A stretch of DNA of 64,000 nucleotides from positions 62,001-126,000 of the forward strand of contig NZ_BAAAFH010000007.1 in assembly GCF_039523435.1 (NCBI RefSeq), in the 5' to 3' direction. This DNA comes from Wandonia haliotis (lineage in GTDB: Bacteria; Bacteroidota; Bacteroidia; Flavobacteriales_D; Crocinitomicaceae). The notes beneath the pieces were generated by a model. That model saw nothing but the letters and a program-made list of their open reading frames with translations, ran no database searches and was not told where the DNA came from. Shown here piece by piece: positions 53,681-63,660 of this stretch. Position 1 is the stretch's first letter. The number at the start of each line of letters is the position of its first letter. A program made the translations under genes and the position numbers.

Positions 53681-56157
53681 TATTTTATGTTTTGAGTTCT
53701 TAGTCTTAGTGCATTTGCAATAACAGAAACTGAACTGAAGCTCATGGCCAGGGCTGCTATCATGGGTGATAATAATATCCCGAATATCGGATATAACAAT
53801 CCTGCTGCTATTGGAATTCCAAGTGTATTATAAGCGAGAGCAAAGAATAAGTTTTGCTTAATGTTGCGCATCACTTTATGGCTTAAATTTCTTGCTTTTA
53901 CAATACCATGAAGATCTCCTTTTACAAGTGTAATTTCAGAACTTTCAATCGCAACATCAGTGCCTGTTCCCATGGCGACACCAACATTTGCAAGTGCTAA
54001 AGCAGGCGCATCATTTATCCCATCACCTGCCATAGCTACTATTTTCCCTTTGCTTTGTAATTCTTTTACTTTATTCAACTTATCTTCAGGTAAACAGTCT
54101 GCAACAAAGTTGTCCAGCTTTAACTCTTCAGCAACAGCTTTGGCAGTATGGTAGTTGTCTCCAGTCATCATAATTACTTCTATACCCATTTCTTGCAATT
54201 GATGAATCGCATTTTTACTTGTCTCCTTTATCGCATCGGAAATTACCACAAAACCAACTACCTTATCCCCAATGGCGATATAAGGAACTGTTTTTCCTTT
54301 TGATTTAACGTTTTGTGATTCATAATTGACTTCTGATGAAAGTTGGACTTTTCTGTCTGTCATCAGTTTCTCATTACCTACTAAAACCCTTTCCCCATCT
54401 ATCTCTGCCTCAACACCTTTACCAGTTATTGAACTAAAAGAATTAATTCTCTTAAGCTCCAATCCTTTATTTTTAGCAAACTGAACAGTTGCCTCCGCTA
54501 ATGGGTGTTCACTTTGATTGTTAACTGAGGCGACTATGACTGCTAATTCTTCAGTGCTAAATTCTGATAGTGATACAATTCGTTCCACTGATGGTTTTCC
54601 TTCTGTTACTGTTCCCGTTTTATCAATGATTAAAACATCAACTTTATTCATTTTTTCCAGAGATTCCGCATTTTTAATCAGAACACCTTCCTGCGCTCCT
54701 TTTCCAACTCCAACCATAACAGACATAGGAGTAGCTAATCCCAAAGCACAGGGGCAAGCAATAATCAAAACAGCAATCGCATTGACAAAAGCAAATACCA
54801 ATTGGGGAGATGGACCGAAAATGTACCAGGCAATAAATGTTAAAACAGAAACTAGAATCACGGCAGGAACAAAATAACCTGATATTTTATCGGCTAATTT
54901 TTGAATAGGAGCTCTACTTCTACTTGCGTCATTCACCATGTGAATAATCTGAGACAAAAGTGTATCGGAACCAATTTTTTCTGCTCTCATTACAAAAGAT
55001 TGATTACCATTAATTGTTCCCGAAGTCACATCATCCCCTTTTGATTTATCCACAGGGATAGGTTCTCCTGTAATCATAGATTCATCAATAGAGCTTTCAC
55101 CCTCTGTTATTTTACCGTCAACAGGAATCTTATCACCTGGTTTAACGCGCAATAGATCACCTACTTCAATTTCATCAATAGAAATTTCTTGCTCTTCACC
55201 ATTCACAATTTTTATTGCCTTATTTGGAGCTAACTTCAATAACTCCTTTACTGCATTGTTTGTTTTACTATGAGCCCTAGCCTCTAGCAGTTGTCCTAAT
55301 AGTACCAATGTCAAAATAACTGTTGCAGCTTCAAAATAAACATGAACTGTTCCTGAATGTGTCTTAAAATCTTCGGGGAAAATTGAAGGGAACAAAATGG
55401 CTCCTAAACTAAACAACCAGGCAGCACCAGCCCCAATTCCAATCAAAGTGAACATATTTAAATTCATTGTTCGAATAGAACTGTATGCTCGTCTGAAAAA
55501 CATCCAGGTAGCATAAAAGACCACTGGTATCGATAAAAATAATTGAATCCAGTTCCAATATTTTACATCCAATATGTCATAAAGCGGATTATTTGGAATC
55601 ATTTCTGACATGGCGATTAAGAAAATAGGAAATGTAAAAGCTACGGCAATCCAAAACTTTTTAAGTAAGGACTTATACTGTTTTTCCTCAGCACTTACAT
55701 CAGCTTCCATAGGAACCAAATCCATTCCACATTTTGGACAAGACCCCATTTCATCTTTGACGACCTCGGGATGCATAGGACATGTATATTTTTCAGCGCT
55801 TGAATTGATTTTTGCTTCAGGAACTAAATCCATTCCACAAACGGGACAATCTCTTGGCTTATCATAGGTCTTATCCCCTTCGCAATGCATTGGACAATAA
55901 TAGCTGACTCCTTCAACGGCTTTAGCTTTAGCCTTTGGTTGTATATGTTCATCAAGAGAATGAATCATATAGTCCGAGCCTTCAAATAAGGCCTTTAACT
56001 CCTCAAGCTTTATGTGGTTGGTAAAAGTTATTTCGGCTTTTCCAGTTGAAAGATCAATATTTACCTCACGTATTGCATCATGTGATTTAAGGGTTTCCTC
56101 TACATGGCTTTTGCATCCATTACAAGTCATTCCTGATATTTTATAAGTATGTTTCAT
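53680..56157 (-). CDS. copA: Copper-exporting P-type ATPase (CopA-type)
   Basis: 825 aa. The N-terminal HMA domain has [15 protein letters not shown] (about 8-22). Two heavy-metal-binding motifs follow ([20 protein letters not shown], and [20 protein letters not shown] with CGMDLVPM). Eight membrane helices carry the Cu(I) site [12 protein letters not shown]. The phosphorylation motif DKTGTVTEG, the HP dipeptide in SEHPLAEA and [12 protein letters not shown] are all present. It pumps Cu(I)/Ag(I) out of the cytoplasm, handing it to the RND system encoded around it. The double N-terminal motif also appears in the adjacent CusB-like protein. Confidence 0.93.
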   Translation of the reverse strand: MKHTYKISGMTCNGCKSHVEETLKSHDAIREVNIDLSTGKAEITFTNHIKLEELKALFEGSDYMIHSLDEHIQPKAKAKAVEGVSYYCPMHCEGDKTYDKPRDCPVCGMDLVPEAKINSSAEKYTCPMHPEVVKDEMGSCPKCGMDLVPMEADVSAEEKQYKSLLKKFWIAVAFTFPIFLIAMSEMIPNNPLYDILDVKYWNWIQLFLSIPVVFYATWMFFRRAYSSIRTMNLNMFTLIGIGAGAAWLFSLGAILFPSIFPEDFKTHSGTVHVYFEAATVILTLVLLGQLLEARAHSKTNNAVKELLKLAPNKAIKIVNGEEQEISIDEIEVGDLLRVKPGDKIPVDGKITEGESSIDESMITGEPIPVDKSKGDDVTSGTINGNQSFVMRAEKIGSDTLLSQIIHMVNDASRSRAPIQKLADKISGYFVPAVILVSVLTFIAWYIFGPSPQLVFAFVNAIAVLIIACPCALGLATPMSVMVGVGKGAQEGVLIKNAESLEKMNKVDVLIIDKTGTVTEGKPSVERIVSLSEFSTEELAVIVASVNNQSEHPLAEATVQFAKNKGLELKRINSFSSITGKGVEAEIDGERVLVGNEKLMTDRKVQLSSEVNYESQNVKSKGKTVPYIAIGDKVVGFVVISDAIKETSKNAIHQLQEMGIEVIMMTGDNYHTAKAVAEELKLDNFVADCLPEDKLNKVKELQSKGKIVAMAGDGINDAPALALANVGVAMGTGTDVAIESSEITLVKGDLHGIVKARNLSHKVMRNIKQNLFFALAYNTLGIPIAAGLLYPIFGILLSPMIAALAMSFSSVSVIANALRLRTQNIK

Positions 56158-56170
56158 TTTTTTATATTGA

Positions 56171-57421
56171 TTAATAATCCGTTAGTCGTTCAATTTTGGC
56201 TTTAGAAACGGCCATATTTAATCTACTGAAATCTAATTTCAGTTTGAGGTTTATCAGTTCATTCTGTGTTGATAGTAACTCTTCAATTTTCTTTCCATCA
56301 GCACTGTAACTTGCTTCCAGAATTTTGTAGGCACTTGAAATTTTCTCCAATTGTGTTCTGGACAGATCGTACGTCAATTGAGCATTGTCATACGCTGATT
56401 TGTAAGAAATAATCGTACTGATCATTTGATCGGTTATACTTTCTTTTTTATAGTTTAATGCTTCCTGATTCAGTTTCTCCTCTTTAAAAACACTAGTGTA
56501 ACTTTTTCGATAGATCGGAATACTCACCATAACTTTTGGCACTAAAATATCCCTTCCATTGTTCATTGGAGTAGCGTCTACTCTTGGATTAACAAGATTG
56601 TAATCTAAACCAATTCCCAAGCCAGGCTGGTTGTTTTTTTTATTGACGGCAATCTTACTGTTTGAAGCTGCAATCTGAAAGTCTAACTTATTGATTAGTG
56701 GGTGATGATTTTCTATCTTTGACCTGAACTGCCCCAAATCGTAGTTAATTAACTCATAGTCCATACTATCCTGAATTAGGATTTTGTTAGCTAAAGGTTG
56801 ATTCGTGACATTATTAATTTGAGCGTACAAGTCCGTTTTTTCGATATTTATTTGCTCCAGCAAAACTATGTATTCATCAATTTTAGTTTGAATTCGTAAC
56901 ACATCTGCCAATGAGGATTGCCCCGACTCAACCTTTGCTAAAGCAATTGTTTCTAACGCCCTATAATTGGTTACTGTTTCTGAGAACAACTTTTCTTTTT
57001 GAGACAAGAAAACCAATTGATAATACGCTGTTTTAATTCGAAAGAACAACTCCAGTTTAATAGCAGATAATTCTTCATATTTGGCTTTGGACATTTGAAT
57101 TACTACCTCCTTCTTTGCTTTAAATGATCCAAACCAGGGAAACATTTGTGATGCACTCACCATCATAACTTGCGGTCCTAATCGTGTTTCAGGACGTAAA
57201 ATTGGTGCGCCAATACCTAATTGAGGATTGGGTAACTGGCTCACTTGATCCTGCCGAATTAGAATAGCCTGGTATTCTAATTCCAATGCCTTTAATTCCG
57301 TATTATTTTCAACTGCTAATTGAAACAAAGAGTCCAAAGATTGTGCAGTAGAAACTAGCTGAATACCCAGAATAAACAGACATGTCAGAACCATTTTGTA
57401 TCTATTTTTTATATTCTTCAT
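56171..57421 (-). CDS. TolC-family outer membrane channel (CusC-like)
   Basis: 416 aa. The signal peptide (1-26, STAQ) is followed by two homologous outer-membrane-efflux repeats (about 35-210 and 225-410) of long helices with heptad patterns ([40 protein letters not shown]). It forms the outer membrane duct of the tripartite pump. The start overlaps the end of the RND pump gene by 4 bp (ATGA type). Confidence 0.88.
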   Translation of the reverse strand: MKNIKNRYKMVLTCLFILGIQLVSTAQSLDSLFQLAVENNTELKALELEYQAILIRQDQVSQLPNPQLGIGAPILRPETRLGPQVMMVSASQMFPWFGSFKAKKEVVIQMSKAKYEELSAIKLELFFRIKTAYYQLVFLSQKEKLFSETVTNYRALETIALAKVESGQSSLADVLRIQTKIDEYIVLLEQINIEKTDLYAQINNVTNQPLANKILIQDSMDYELINYDLGQFRSKIENHHPLINKLDFQIAASNSKIAVNKKNNQPGLGIGLDYNLVNPRVDATPMNNGRDILVPKVMVSIPIYRKSYTSVFKEEKLNQEALNYKKESITDQMISTIISYKSAYDNAQLTYDLSRTQLEKISSAYKILEASYSADGKKIEELLSTQNELINLKLKLDFSRLNMAVSKAKIERLTDY

Positions 57422-60400
57422 AATTTAAATCGATTTTGTTTATTCTTCCAACTAAATTCACCTGCTTTCCATGTATAGTAAAGCACTGGTACTGTAAACA
57501 TTGTAATCATGTTTAATACCATTCCTCCAAAAGAAGGGATAGCCATGGGTAACATAATATCTGCTCCTTTTCCCGTAGAAGTCAACACAGGAAGGAGTGC
57601 CAAAATTGTAGTTGCCGTAGTCATCATTGCAGGTCTGACTCTTCGCAAACCTCCTTCAATTACAGCATCTTCGATTTCTTTGCGGTTTTTTGGATTATTT
57701 CCCTTGAAACTATCCTTGAGGAATGTTGCAACTAAAACACCATCATCTGTTGCAATACCAAATAACGCTAAGAAACCTACCCAAACAGCAACACTTAAGT
57801 TTATCGTATCCATCTGGAATAAATCCCTCATATTGGTTCCAAAAAACTCAACATTCATGAACCAATCCTGACCATATAACCAAATCATAATAAACCCTCC
57901 GGAGAAAGCTACAAATACACCTGAAAAGACAAATAATGATGTAATTACTGATTTGAATTGAAAATAAAGAATCAGGAAGATGAGAATAAGTGCTATCGGG
58001 ATGACAATACCTAAGCGTTTGTTTGCTCGGAGCTGCTGTTCATAATTTCCGGCAAATTGATACGTAATCCCATTGGGAACTTCCAAAACACCGGATTCTA
58101 TTTTTTCGTTCAGGTAGTTTTGCGCTTTATTTACTAACTCCACTTCAGAATAGCCATCTTCTTTGTCAAATAAAACATACCCAATAAGAAATCCATCTTC
58201 ACTTTTAATAGATTGCGGTCCCTGTTCATATTTGATTTCAACCAAATCTCCTAAAGGGACTTGTGCGCCATTAGATGTACTAACATAAATGTCTTTAATT
58301 TTATCAGGATCATTTCTGAGTTCCATGGGATAGCGAACCCGAATTCCATACCTCTCACGTCCCTCAACTGTGGATGTCATAACCATCCCACCAATTGCCA
58401 CCTGAATTTGATTTTGTACTTCCTGAATACTTAAACCATGTTTGCTGATAACCTCACGATTTATATCCAACATAAGGTATGGTTTTCCGACAATTCTCTC
58501 TGCAAAAACGGCAGGCGTTTTTACACCTTCAACCTCTTTCAGAAACATTTCCAACTTTAATCCAAATGCTTCAATGGTTTTCAAATCATTTCCCTTAACT
58601 TTTATACCCATTGGAGCGCGCATTCCGGTTTGAAGCATAACCAGTCTGGTCTCAATAGGCTGTAGTTTCGGGGCAGAAGTTATACCGGGTAATTTGGTTG
58701 CTTCTACTATCTCATTCCAAATATCATCCGGTGACTGTATATGATCTCTCCATTGTCTGAAATATTGACCGTTCTCATCAGGTATTAAGGCATTATTTTC
58801 GTCCATGACATAATTTCTGTCTCCATCAACTTTAAATCGAATTTTCTGCCCATTCTCATTTAATCGGTACTCTGATTTATAAGAAATGATATTTTCATAC
58901 ATGGACATCGGGGCAGGATCAAGTGAACTTTCAACTCTTCCTGCTTTCCCCACAACTCCGTCAACTTCAGGAATTGAATTAACAGACATATCGAGGAGTC
59001 TTAAATTGGCTTCATTCATTTCCATTCCCGCATGGGGCATTGAAGTTGGCATTAACAAAAACGACCCTTCATTTAAGGATGGCATGAATTCCTGACCTGT
59101 ATTCTTAAATATAGAATACCCGGCAAAAAGTAATAGAATCAACAGACCAATGAATATCAACCTGATTTTTATTAAAAATCTTAAAATTCGTTCGTAATAA
59201 TGTATAACCAGATAGAAAGTACCAATCAGCACGCCGATGATGGTGACAACAAATAGGAAGTTCAGTAATTCACTTTTTGACACTCCAAGTGGCATCCATA
59301 TTTTGGACAGTAACCATGCTACAAGTAGAGCGTACATGATATTTTTCCAATACTCAAACCGGATATTCCATACTTCCGATTTTTTATCTTTCATATAAGT
59401 TGTAACTATACCTCCTACCCCTAAGAGTAATCCAAAAAAACCGATGAATGAATACGATGTAAAAAGTAATAGAATTGAAAGCAGAATTAGTCCTCCGTTT
59501 GTGAAATATTTCGCTACTTTCCCTTTGCTTTTAAAACTAAATAATTTAGTTGCAAGTGCCGGTAATATCGTTATTGCAAGAACGATTGAAGCGATCAGGG
59601 CAAAAGACTTTGTAAAGGCTAAGGGGCGAAATAACTTTCCTTCGGCAGCTTCCATAGTGAAAACCGGTAAAAAACTAACGATTGTAGTCGCTACGGCTGT
59701 TATCACGGCAGAAGCAACATCCGTTGTCGCCAGATAAACGGTTCTCTTGATCGGTTGACCCGGTGGTGCTACTTTCATCTGAGCGATCATACTCTCTGTC
59801 AATACAATTCCCATATCAACCATCGTTCCCACTGCAATTGCAATCCCGGATAACGCAACTATATTCGCATCAATTCCTGTATAGCGCATCGCAATAAAAC
59901 ACATGAGGACTGCGACAGGGAGTGAAGCAGAAATCAATAGTGAAGACTTCAGATTCAGAAGCATTAGGATGACCACTATTATTGTGATTAAAACCTCCAG
60001 TGTGAGTGCCTCTTCAAGTGTTCCTATTGTTTCATTGATTAATTGTGTCCTATCATAAAAAGGCACGATAGAAACTTTAGATTGTGTCCCGTCTGCTAAT
60101 GTTTTAGATGGTAAACCATTCTCAATTTCTTGAATTTTTAATTTTACGTTATTGATTACTTCTAAGGGATTGGCTCCGTATCTTGCCACTACAACACCTC
60201 CAACGGCTGGAGCTCCGGACTTATCAAGAATCCCCCTTCTTGCTTTTGGACCAAGATGCACAACCGCAATATCTTTTATACGAATAGGTACATTTTCAGA
60301 AACTTTTACGACTGCTTCTTCTATATCACTCAGGGATTTAACATAACCAAGCCCCCTAACAAAATACTCAGTCAAATTTATCTCTAACGTTTGTGCCCCT

Positions 60401-61104
60401 ATATCCAGATTACTTTCTTTGGCAGCCTTCATTACTTGCGCTAAGTTTACATTAAACGCTTTCATTTTATCCGGATCAACATCAATTTGATATTCCTGAA
60501 CGAAACCTCCTATTGACGCTACTTCTGCTACTCCGCCTGAAGACTGTAAAGCATTCTTTATATAGAAATCCTGAATACTTCTTAGTTCATGTAAATCCCA
60601 GCCACCAGTTGGATTACCTTTTTCATCCCTACCTTCCAGAGTGTACCAATAAATCTGTCCGAGCGCCGTTGCATCCGGTCCTAAAGAAGGCTGTACCCCA
60701 TCCGGAAGCAAATTCGCAGGCAAAGAATTTAATTTTTCGAGTATTCGACTTCTACTCCAGTAGAATTCAATGTCCTCTTCAAAAATTAAATAAATACTTG
60801 AAAATCCAAACATTGAATTACTCCGTACGCTTTTTACGCCCGGAATTCCCAATAATGCAGAAGTTAAAGGATAGGTGATCTGATCCTCCACATCCTGAGG
60901 CGAACGCCCCATCCATTCAGTAAAAACTATTTGTTGATTCTCACCAATATCAGGAATAGCGTCCACAGAAACGGGATCTCTTGGTAACCAATCAGATTCG
61001 TAATTAAAAGGTGCTGTAACCACCCCCCAGATGACAAATAAACCAAGTAGAATCCACGCTACCAGTTTATTGTCAAGGAAAAATTTTATGATTCTATTTA
61101 ACAT
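57418..61104 (-). CDS. CusA/CzcA-type heavy-metal RND pump
   Basis: 1228 aa from the ATG at 61104 (MLNRIIKFFLDNKLVAWILL), preferred because RND pumps start this way; the open frame reaches 61143. The HME-RND features are present: EDQITYPLTSALLGIPGVKSVRS near 70, LLNLKSSLLISASLPVAVLM, VGTMVDMGIVLTE, and the late ATDDGVLVATFL with the conserved Asp pair. It is about 180 aa longer than CusA of E. coli because of a hydrophobic insertion at about 545-650, between the two halves, and a short acidic insert around 770-800. It exports Cu(I)/Ag(I) with the adaptor and channel. Confidence 0.92.
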   Translation of the reverse strand: MLNRIIKFFLDNKLVAWILLGLFVIWGVVTAPFNYESDWLPRDPVSVDAIPDIGENQQIVFTEWMGRSPQDVEDQITYPLTSALLGIPGVKSVRSNSMFGFSSIYLIFEEDIEFYWSRSRILEKLNSLPANLLPDGVQPSLGPDATALGQIYWYTLEGRDEKGNPTGGWDLHELRSIQDFYIKNALQSSGGVAEVASIGGFVQEYQIDVDPDKMKAFNVNLAQVMKAAKESNLDIGAQTLEINLTEYFVRGLGYVKSLSDIEEAVVKVSENVPIRIKDIAVVHLGPKARRGILDKSGAPAVGGVVVARYGANPLEVINNVKLKIQEIENGLPSKTLADGTQSKVSIVPFYDRTQLINETIGTLEEALTLEVLITIIVVILMLLNLKSSLLISASLPVAVLMCFIAMRYTGIDANIVALSGIAIAVGTMVDMGIVLTESMIAQMKVAPPGQPIKRTVYLATTDVASAVITAVATTIVSFLPVFTMEAAEGKLFRPLAFTKSFALIASIVLAITILPALATKLFSFKSKGKVAKYFTNGGLILLSILLLFTSYSFIGFFGLLLGVGGIVTTYMKDKKSEVWNIRFEYWKNIMYALLVAWLLSKIWMPLGVSKSELLNFLFVVTIIGVLIGTFYLVIHYYERILRFLIKIRLIFIGLLILLLFAGYSIFKNTGQEFMPSLNEGSFLLMPTSMPHAGMEMNEANLRLLDMSVNSIPEVDGVVGKAGRVESSLDPAPMSMYENIISYKSEYRLNENGQKIRFKVDGDRNYVMDENNALIPDENGQYFRQWRDHIQSPDDIWNEIVEATKLPGITSAPKLQPIETRLVMLQTGMRAPMGIKVKGNDLKTIEAFGLKLEMFLKEVEGVKTPAVFAERIVGKPYLMLDINREVISKHGLSIQEVQNQIQVAIGGMVMTSTVEGRERYGIRVRYPMELRNDPDKIKDIYVSTSNGAQVPLGDLVEIKYEQGPQSIKSEDGFLIGYVLFDKEDGYSEVELVNKAQNYLNEKIESGVLEVPNGITYQFAGNYEQQLRANKRLGIVIPIALILIFLILYFQFKSVITSLFVFSGVFVAFSGGFIMIWLYGQDWFMNVEFFGTNMRDLFQMDTINLSVAVWVGFLALFGIATDDGVLVATFLKDSFKGNNPKNRKEIEDAVIEGGLRRVRPAMMTTATTILALLPVLTSTGKGADIMLPMAIPSFGGMVLNMITMFTVPVLYYTWKAGEFSWKNKQNRFKL

Positions 61105-61177
61105 GACTTTAATTTTTTTGACAAACACAAAAAGCCCATACACCTATTAGATGTTGAGCACTATCAAAAAAATAAAA

Positions 61178-61642
61178 TCAAATTCGGAATACTTGATACA
61201 GAACCTGAATATCCTGATCTATTGGAGGAGGATGATAATAATGGAAATAATTTAATTCACTTTTTATCTCCGAAAAAGTGAGCTGAAAATGACAGTTTAG
61301 TGGAATATAGACCGGAGACTGACTTAAATTAAGTGTAAAATAGTCTACTTCAAAAGAATCAGAAACATCAATACTAAACGTTTCATTATGACAGCAATTA
61401 TTTTGCAACTCTGAACTATGCTCACATTGTTGATTTTCCTTTATCTGTTCAGAATCACAACAGGAACGATTGTAATCTTTCTTTGGTTCCTGCATTTCAC
61501 ACGCGTCAGCTTCTCCAAAGAAATTGAAACTTTTAAGTTCTCCACCACAGAAATGTACATCCATAGATACCCCTATTGATGAACTCAACATCAGTATAGC
61601 CAGAAATACAGCTGAAATTCTATGTCTGAAACTTACTTTCAT
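61178..61642 (-). CDS. HYC_CC_PP family protein
   Basis: 154 aa. A membrane-spanning signal (ISAVFLAILMLSSSIGVSMDV) is followed by HFCGGELKSF (HFC in place of HYC), the cysteine pairs SCCDSEQ and NCCHNE, and a late YHPPP. This is the motif order for which the family is named. Nine Cys and several His make metal binding likely. The function is unknown, but it opens the copper-export operon and is the gene nearest its promoter, so periplasmic copper sensing or buffering is plausible. Confidence 0.78.
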   Translation of the reverse strand: MKVSFRHRISAVFLAILMLSSSIGVSMDVHFCGGELKSFNFFGEADACEMQEPKKDYNRSCCDSEQIKENQQCEHSSELQNNCCHNETFSIDVSDSFEVDYFTLNLSQSPVYIPLNCHFQLTFSEIKSELNYFHYYHPPPIDQDIQVLYQVFRI

Positions 61643-61663
61643 GTTTTACACTCTGGTATAACG

Positions 61664-61694
61664 TAAAGATAATAGATTTATTTTTACGATCCAA
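61664..61694 (-). promoter_or_regulatory. Promoter of the copper operon
   Basis: On the minus strand: TTG (61694-61692), exactly 20 bp, then TATCTTTA (61671-61664; one mismatch to TAnnTTTG). It ends 21 bp before the ATG of the HYC_CC_PP gene. Confidence 0.6.
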
Positions 61695-61867
61695 TTAAAT
61701 TTGACTCCTTGCACACGCCCTTCATTTATACTAGCTTTTAAATTCCTTTTACGCTACTCAACAACATTTTGCAATTTGCAAAAATCTCCCTCAAAAACTC
61801 TTCAATCGTTCAACAACTCCATTATTCATAAAAAGCTCTCTATGACAGCTTATTAACCCGGTTCTTT

Positions 61868-61875
61868 TATATTTG
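61868..61875 (+). promoter_or_regulatory. -7 promoter element for the Crp/Fnr-type gene
   Basis: TATATTTG, a full TAnnTTTG match, 49 bp before the TTG start at 61925. No standard -33 TTG at the usual distance. Confidence 0.45.
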
Positions 61876-61924
61876 AAGAATTAAGGCTATACCTTTAACA
61901 GAATACGAACGTAAATAAGCGGTT

Positions 61925-62479
61925 TTGGACACACCTGATAAACATATTTTCTCAAAAAAATACCCGATCGACACCTATGGCGAAATATGGAATAAACTGA
62001 CCGTACTACACTTTACAAAGAAGACAATTTTACCTGCAGATATTCTTTGTTTTTTAGAAAAAGGAACGATCCGAAAATTAATTACTCCGGAAGAAGCAGA
62101 CCCGGAACAATCGATTTCTATTGATTTTTATTTGGAGGGAGATATTTTTACAGCAAAGGCTGATAATGAGATAGAACGTCAATTTACGTACCAGCCTATT
62201 AGCAAGGGTGTTTTATGGTATGTAGATATGCGCGAAGTACGCCGGCTTTTTTTGGAATCAAAACTTTGTAGTACAACACAAAAGGTCTTTTTAGAAGAAC
62301 AACTTCGTGCGAAAGCGCTTCGTGAAATTCAGCTTTTACAAACAGCTCCCAGAGAAATGTACCTTTATCTTTTAAAGAACAAACCTGAATTTATACAACA
62401 GGTTCCGCTGAAATATTTAGCGTCATATATTGGAATAACACCGCAGGCATTGAGTCGAATCCGGCGACAAATTACTTAA
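61925..62479 (+). CDS. Crp/Fnr-family transcriptional regulator
   Basis: 184 aa. The only fitting start is TTG at 61925, since an in-frame stop lies 6 bp upstream and the next Met is deep in the domain. The cNMP-like beta-roll N-terminus (about 25-115, with DILCFLEKGTIRKLI and DFYLEGDIFTAKADNE) is followed by a long helix and a short C-terminal HTH (VPLKYLASYIGITPQALSRIR). No Cys cluster for an FeS centre is present. It is divergent from the copper operon, 282 bp apart, so a role in its control is possible but unproven. Confidence 0.85.
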   Translation: MDTPDKHIFSKKYPIDTYGEIWNKLTVLHFTKKTILPADILCFLEKGTIRKLITPEEADPEQSISIDFYLEGDIFTAKADNEIERQFTYQPISKGVLWYVDMREVRRLFLESKLCSTTQKVFLEEQLRAKALREIQLLQTAPREMYLYLLKNKPEFIQQVPLKYLASYIGITPQALSRIRRQIT

Positions 62480-62536
62480 CCCGGGTTCATTGTTTTACTC
62501 TCTCCTATTCTTGTTCTTTGTAGAAAAATAAATTCT

Positions 62537-63073
62537 ATGACAAAGCAGGAATTACTCAAAGATTTCACACAGAATCACCTACAGATCATTCACTATATTG
62601 ATCATCTTCCCTCTCAGAAGTTTAACTACCATTCTCCCGGAAAATGGACAACCGGGCAGCAGTTACAACATATTTTACTGACCATAACTCCTTTCCCAAA
62701 GGTCTTGGCGTCAAAAGTTGTGATACGGGAAAAGTTCGGGGAGATCAACCGACCTACCTGGGATTACTCTACTGTTATGGAAAACTATTTAAACACCAGT
62801 TTGAAAGCTCCCGAACCCTTTTTACCAGAAACGGAAGTCTCCTATTCGCAAAAAGAGAAAATCATTTCAGACATTCACGAAAACCTGAATCAGATTCAGC
62901 AAATAGTAGATACTTATTCTGAGGAAGAACTGGACACACTGACATTACCTCATCCGTTACTTGGATTAGTAACGATCCGGGAAATGTTTTACCTGATGTC
63001 CTATCACCCTTTGCATCATCAAAAACAAATTGAACAACTCCTTAATCAGGATTCAAATAACAACGGAAAATAA
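62537..63073 (+). CDS. DinB-family protein
   Basis: 178 aa, four-helix bundle of the DinB/YfiT type. Candidate metal-ligand His residues are in WTTGQQLQHILLT (about 37-49) and the terminal YHPLHHQKQIEQLL (about 155-168). The family includes thiol-dependent transferases; the substrate is unknown. It is 57 bp after the regulator on the same strand, so co-transcription is possible. Confidence 0.8.
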   Translation: MTKQELLKDFTQNHLQIIHYIDHLPSQKFNYHSPGKWTTGQQLQHILLTITPFPKVLASKVVIREKFGEINRPTWDYSTVMENYLNTSLKAPEPFLPETEVSYSQKEKIISDIHENLNQIQQIVDTYSEEELDTLTLPHPLLGLVTIREMFYLMSYHPLHHQKQIEQLLNQDSNNNGK

Positions 63074-63093
63074 TTGATGGATACTGATGCGGA

Positions 63094-63660
63094 TCACTCG
63101 CTGACTTTCTTCAGAATTGCCCTTTGGTAACTGTTTACCGGATGATTTCCAACAATAGGAGAAGTATCATTTCCTAACCCTGTTTCGGACTCCGGCTCCA
63201 GGTTTGTTACAATTATCTCAATGTTCATTTCGCTGTCTTCCAGCCAATATGAGGCAACCAGCAATGTATTCTCAAGCGAAAAAGAACTGGTTAAGCGATT
63301 TCCAATATATGTCTGGGGTAATTGAATGCCGTTTTTCTCGTCAATGATCCATTTATTCGGATCGTCTGTGGCCTGTAATTCATAAGCTCTCATATCCGGT
63401 TTATCAGCCGTGATATATACAATAGTCCAGCTCCATGCCGAATCGGTAATGGGCTCAACTTTCAGTTCCATTTGAAGGTTCATTACCGGATCAACGGATT
63501 TGGAATTGTAGATATTCATTTCTCCTTTCCATTCACCTTCCCAACTTTGAGGAAACTCCTGAGTATATCCCTGATGCACACTATAAAGAAAAATGATCGT
63601 CACTATTAACCACTTTCTTCTAAAACGCTGTACGCTCATCTTACATGTATTATAAGTCAT
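63094..63660 (-). CDS. Secreted protein of unknown function
   Basis: 188 aa from 63660. The ATG there overlaps the TGA of the upstream gene (ATGA), which supports this start over the internal Met at 63639. A membrane/signal stretch (WLIVTIIFLYSVHQGYTQ) is followed by FPQSWEGEWKGEMNIYNSKS, and a beta-rich domain that looks lipocalin-like: W-x-G-x-W at the start and ILKKVSE at the end. No family recognised. Translationally coupled to the gene at the window edge. Confidence 0.65.
   Translation of the reverse strand: MTYNTCKMSVQRFRRKWLIVTIIFLYSVHQGYTQEFPQSWEGEWKGEMNIYNSKSVDPVMNLQMELKVEPITDSAWSWTIVYITADKPDMRAYELQATDDPNKWIIDEKNGIQLPQTYIGNRLTSSFSLENTLLVASYWLEDSEMNIEIIVTNLEPESETGLGNDTSPIVGNHPVNSYQRAILKKVSE

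Noticed and set aside
54518..54877. 119-codon plus-strand ORF inside copA
   Set aside because: Antisense to the ATPase phosphorylation and membrane region; only a shadow.
57509..57871. 120-codon plus-strand ORF inside the RND pump gene
   Set aside because: Antisense to a conserved transporter region; no independent support.
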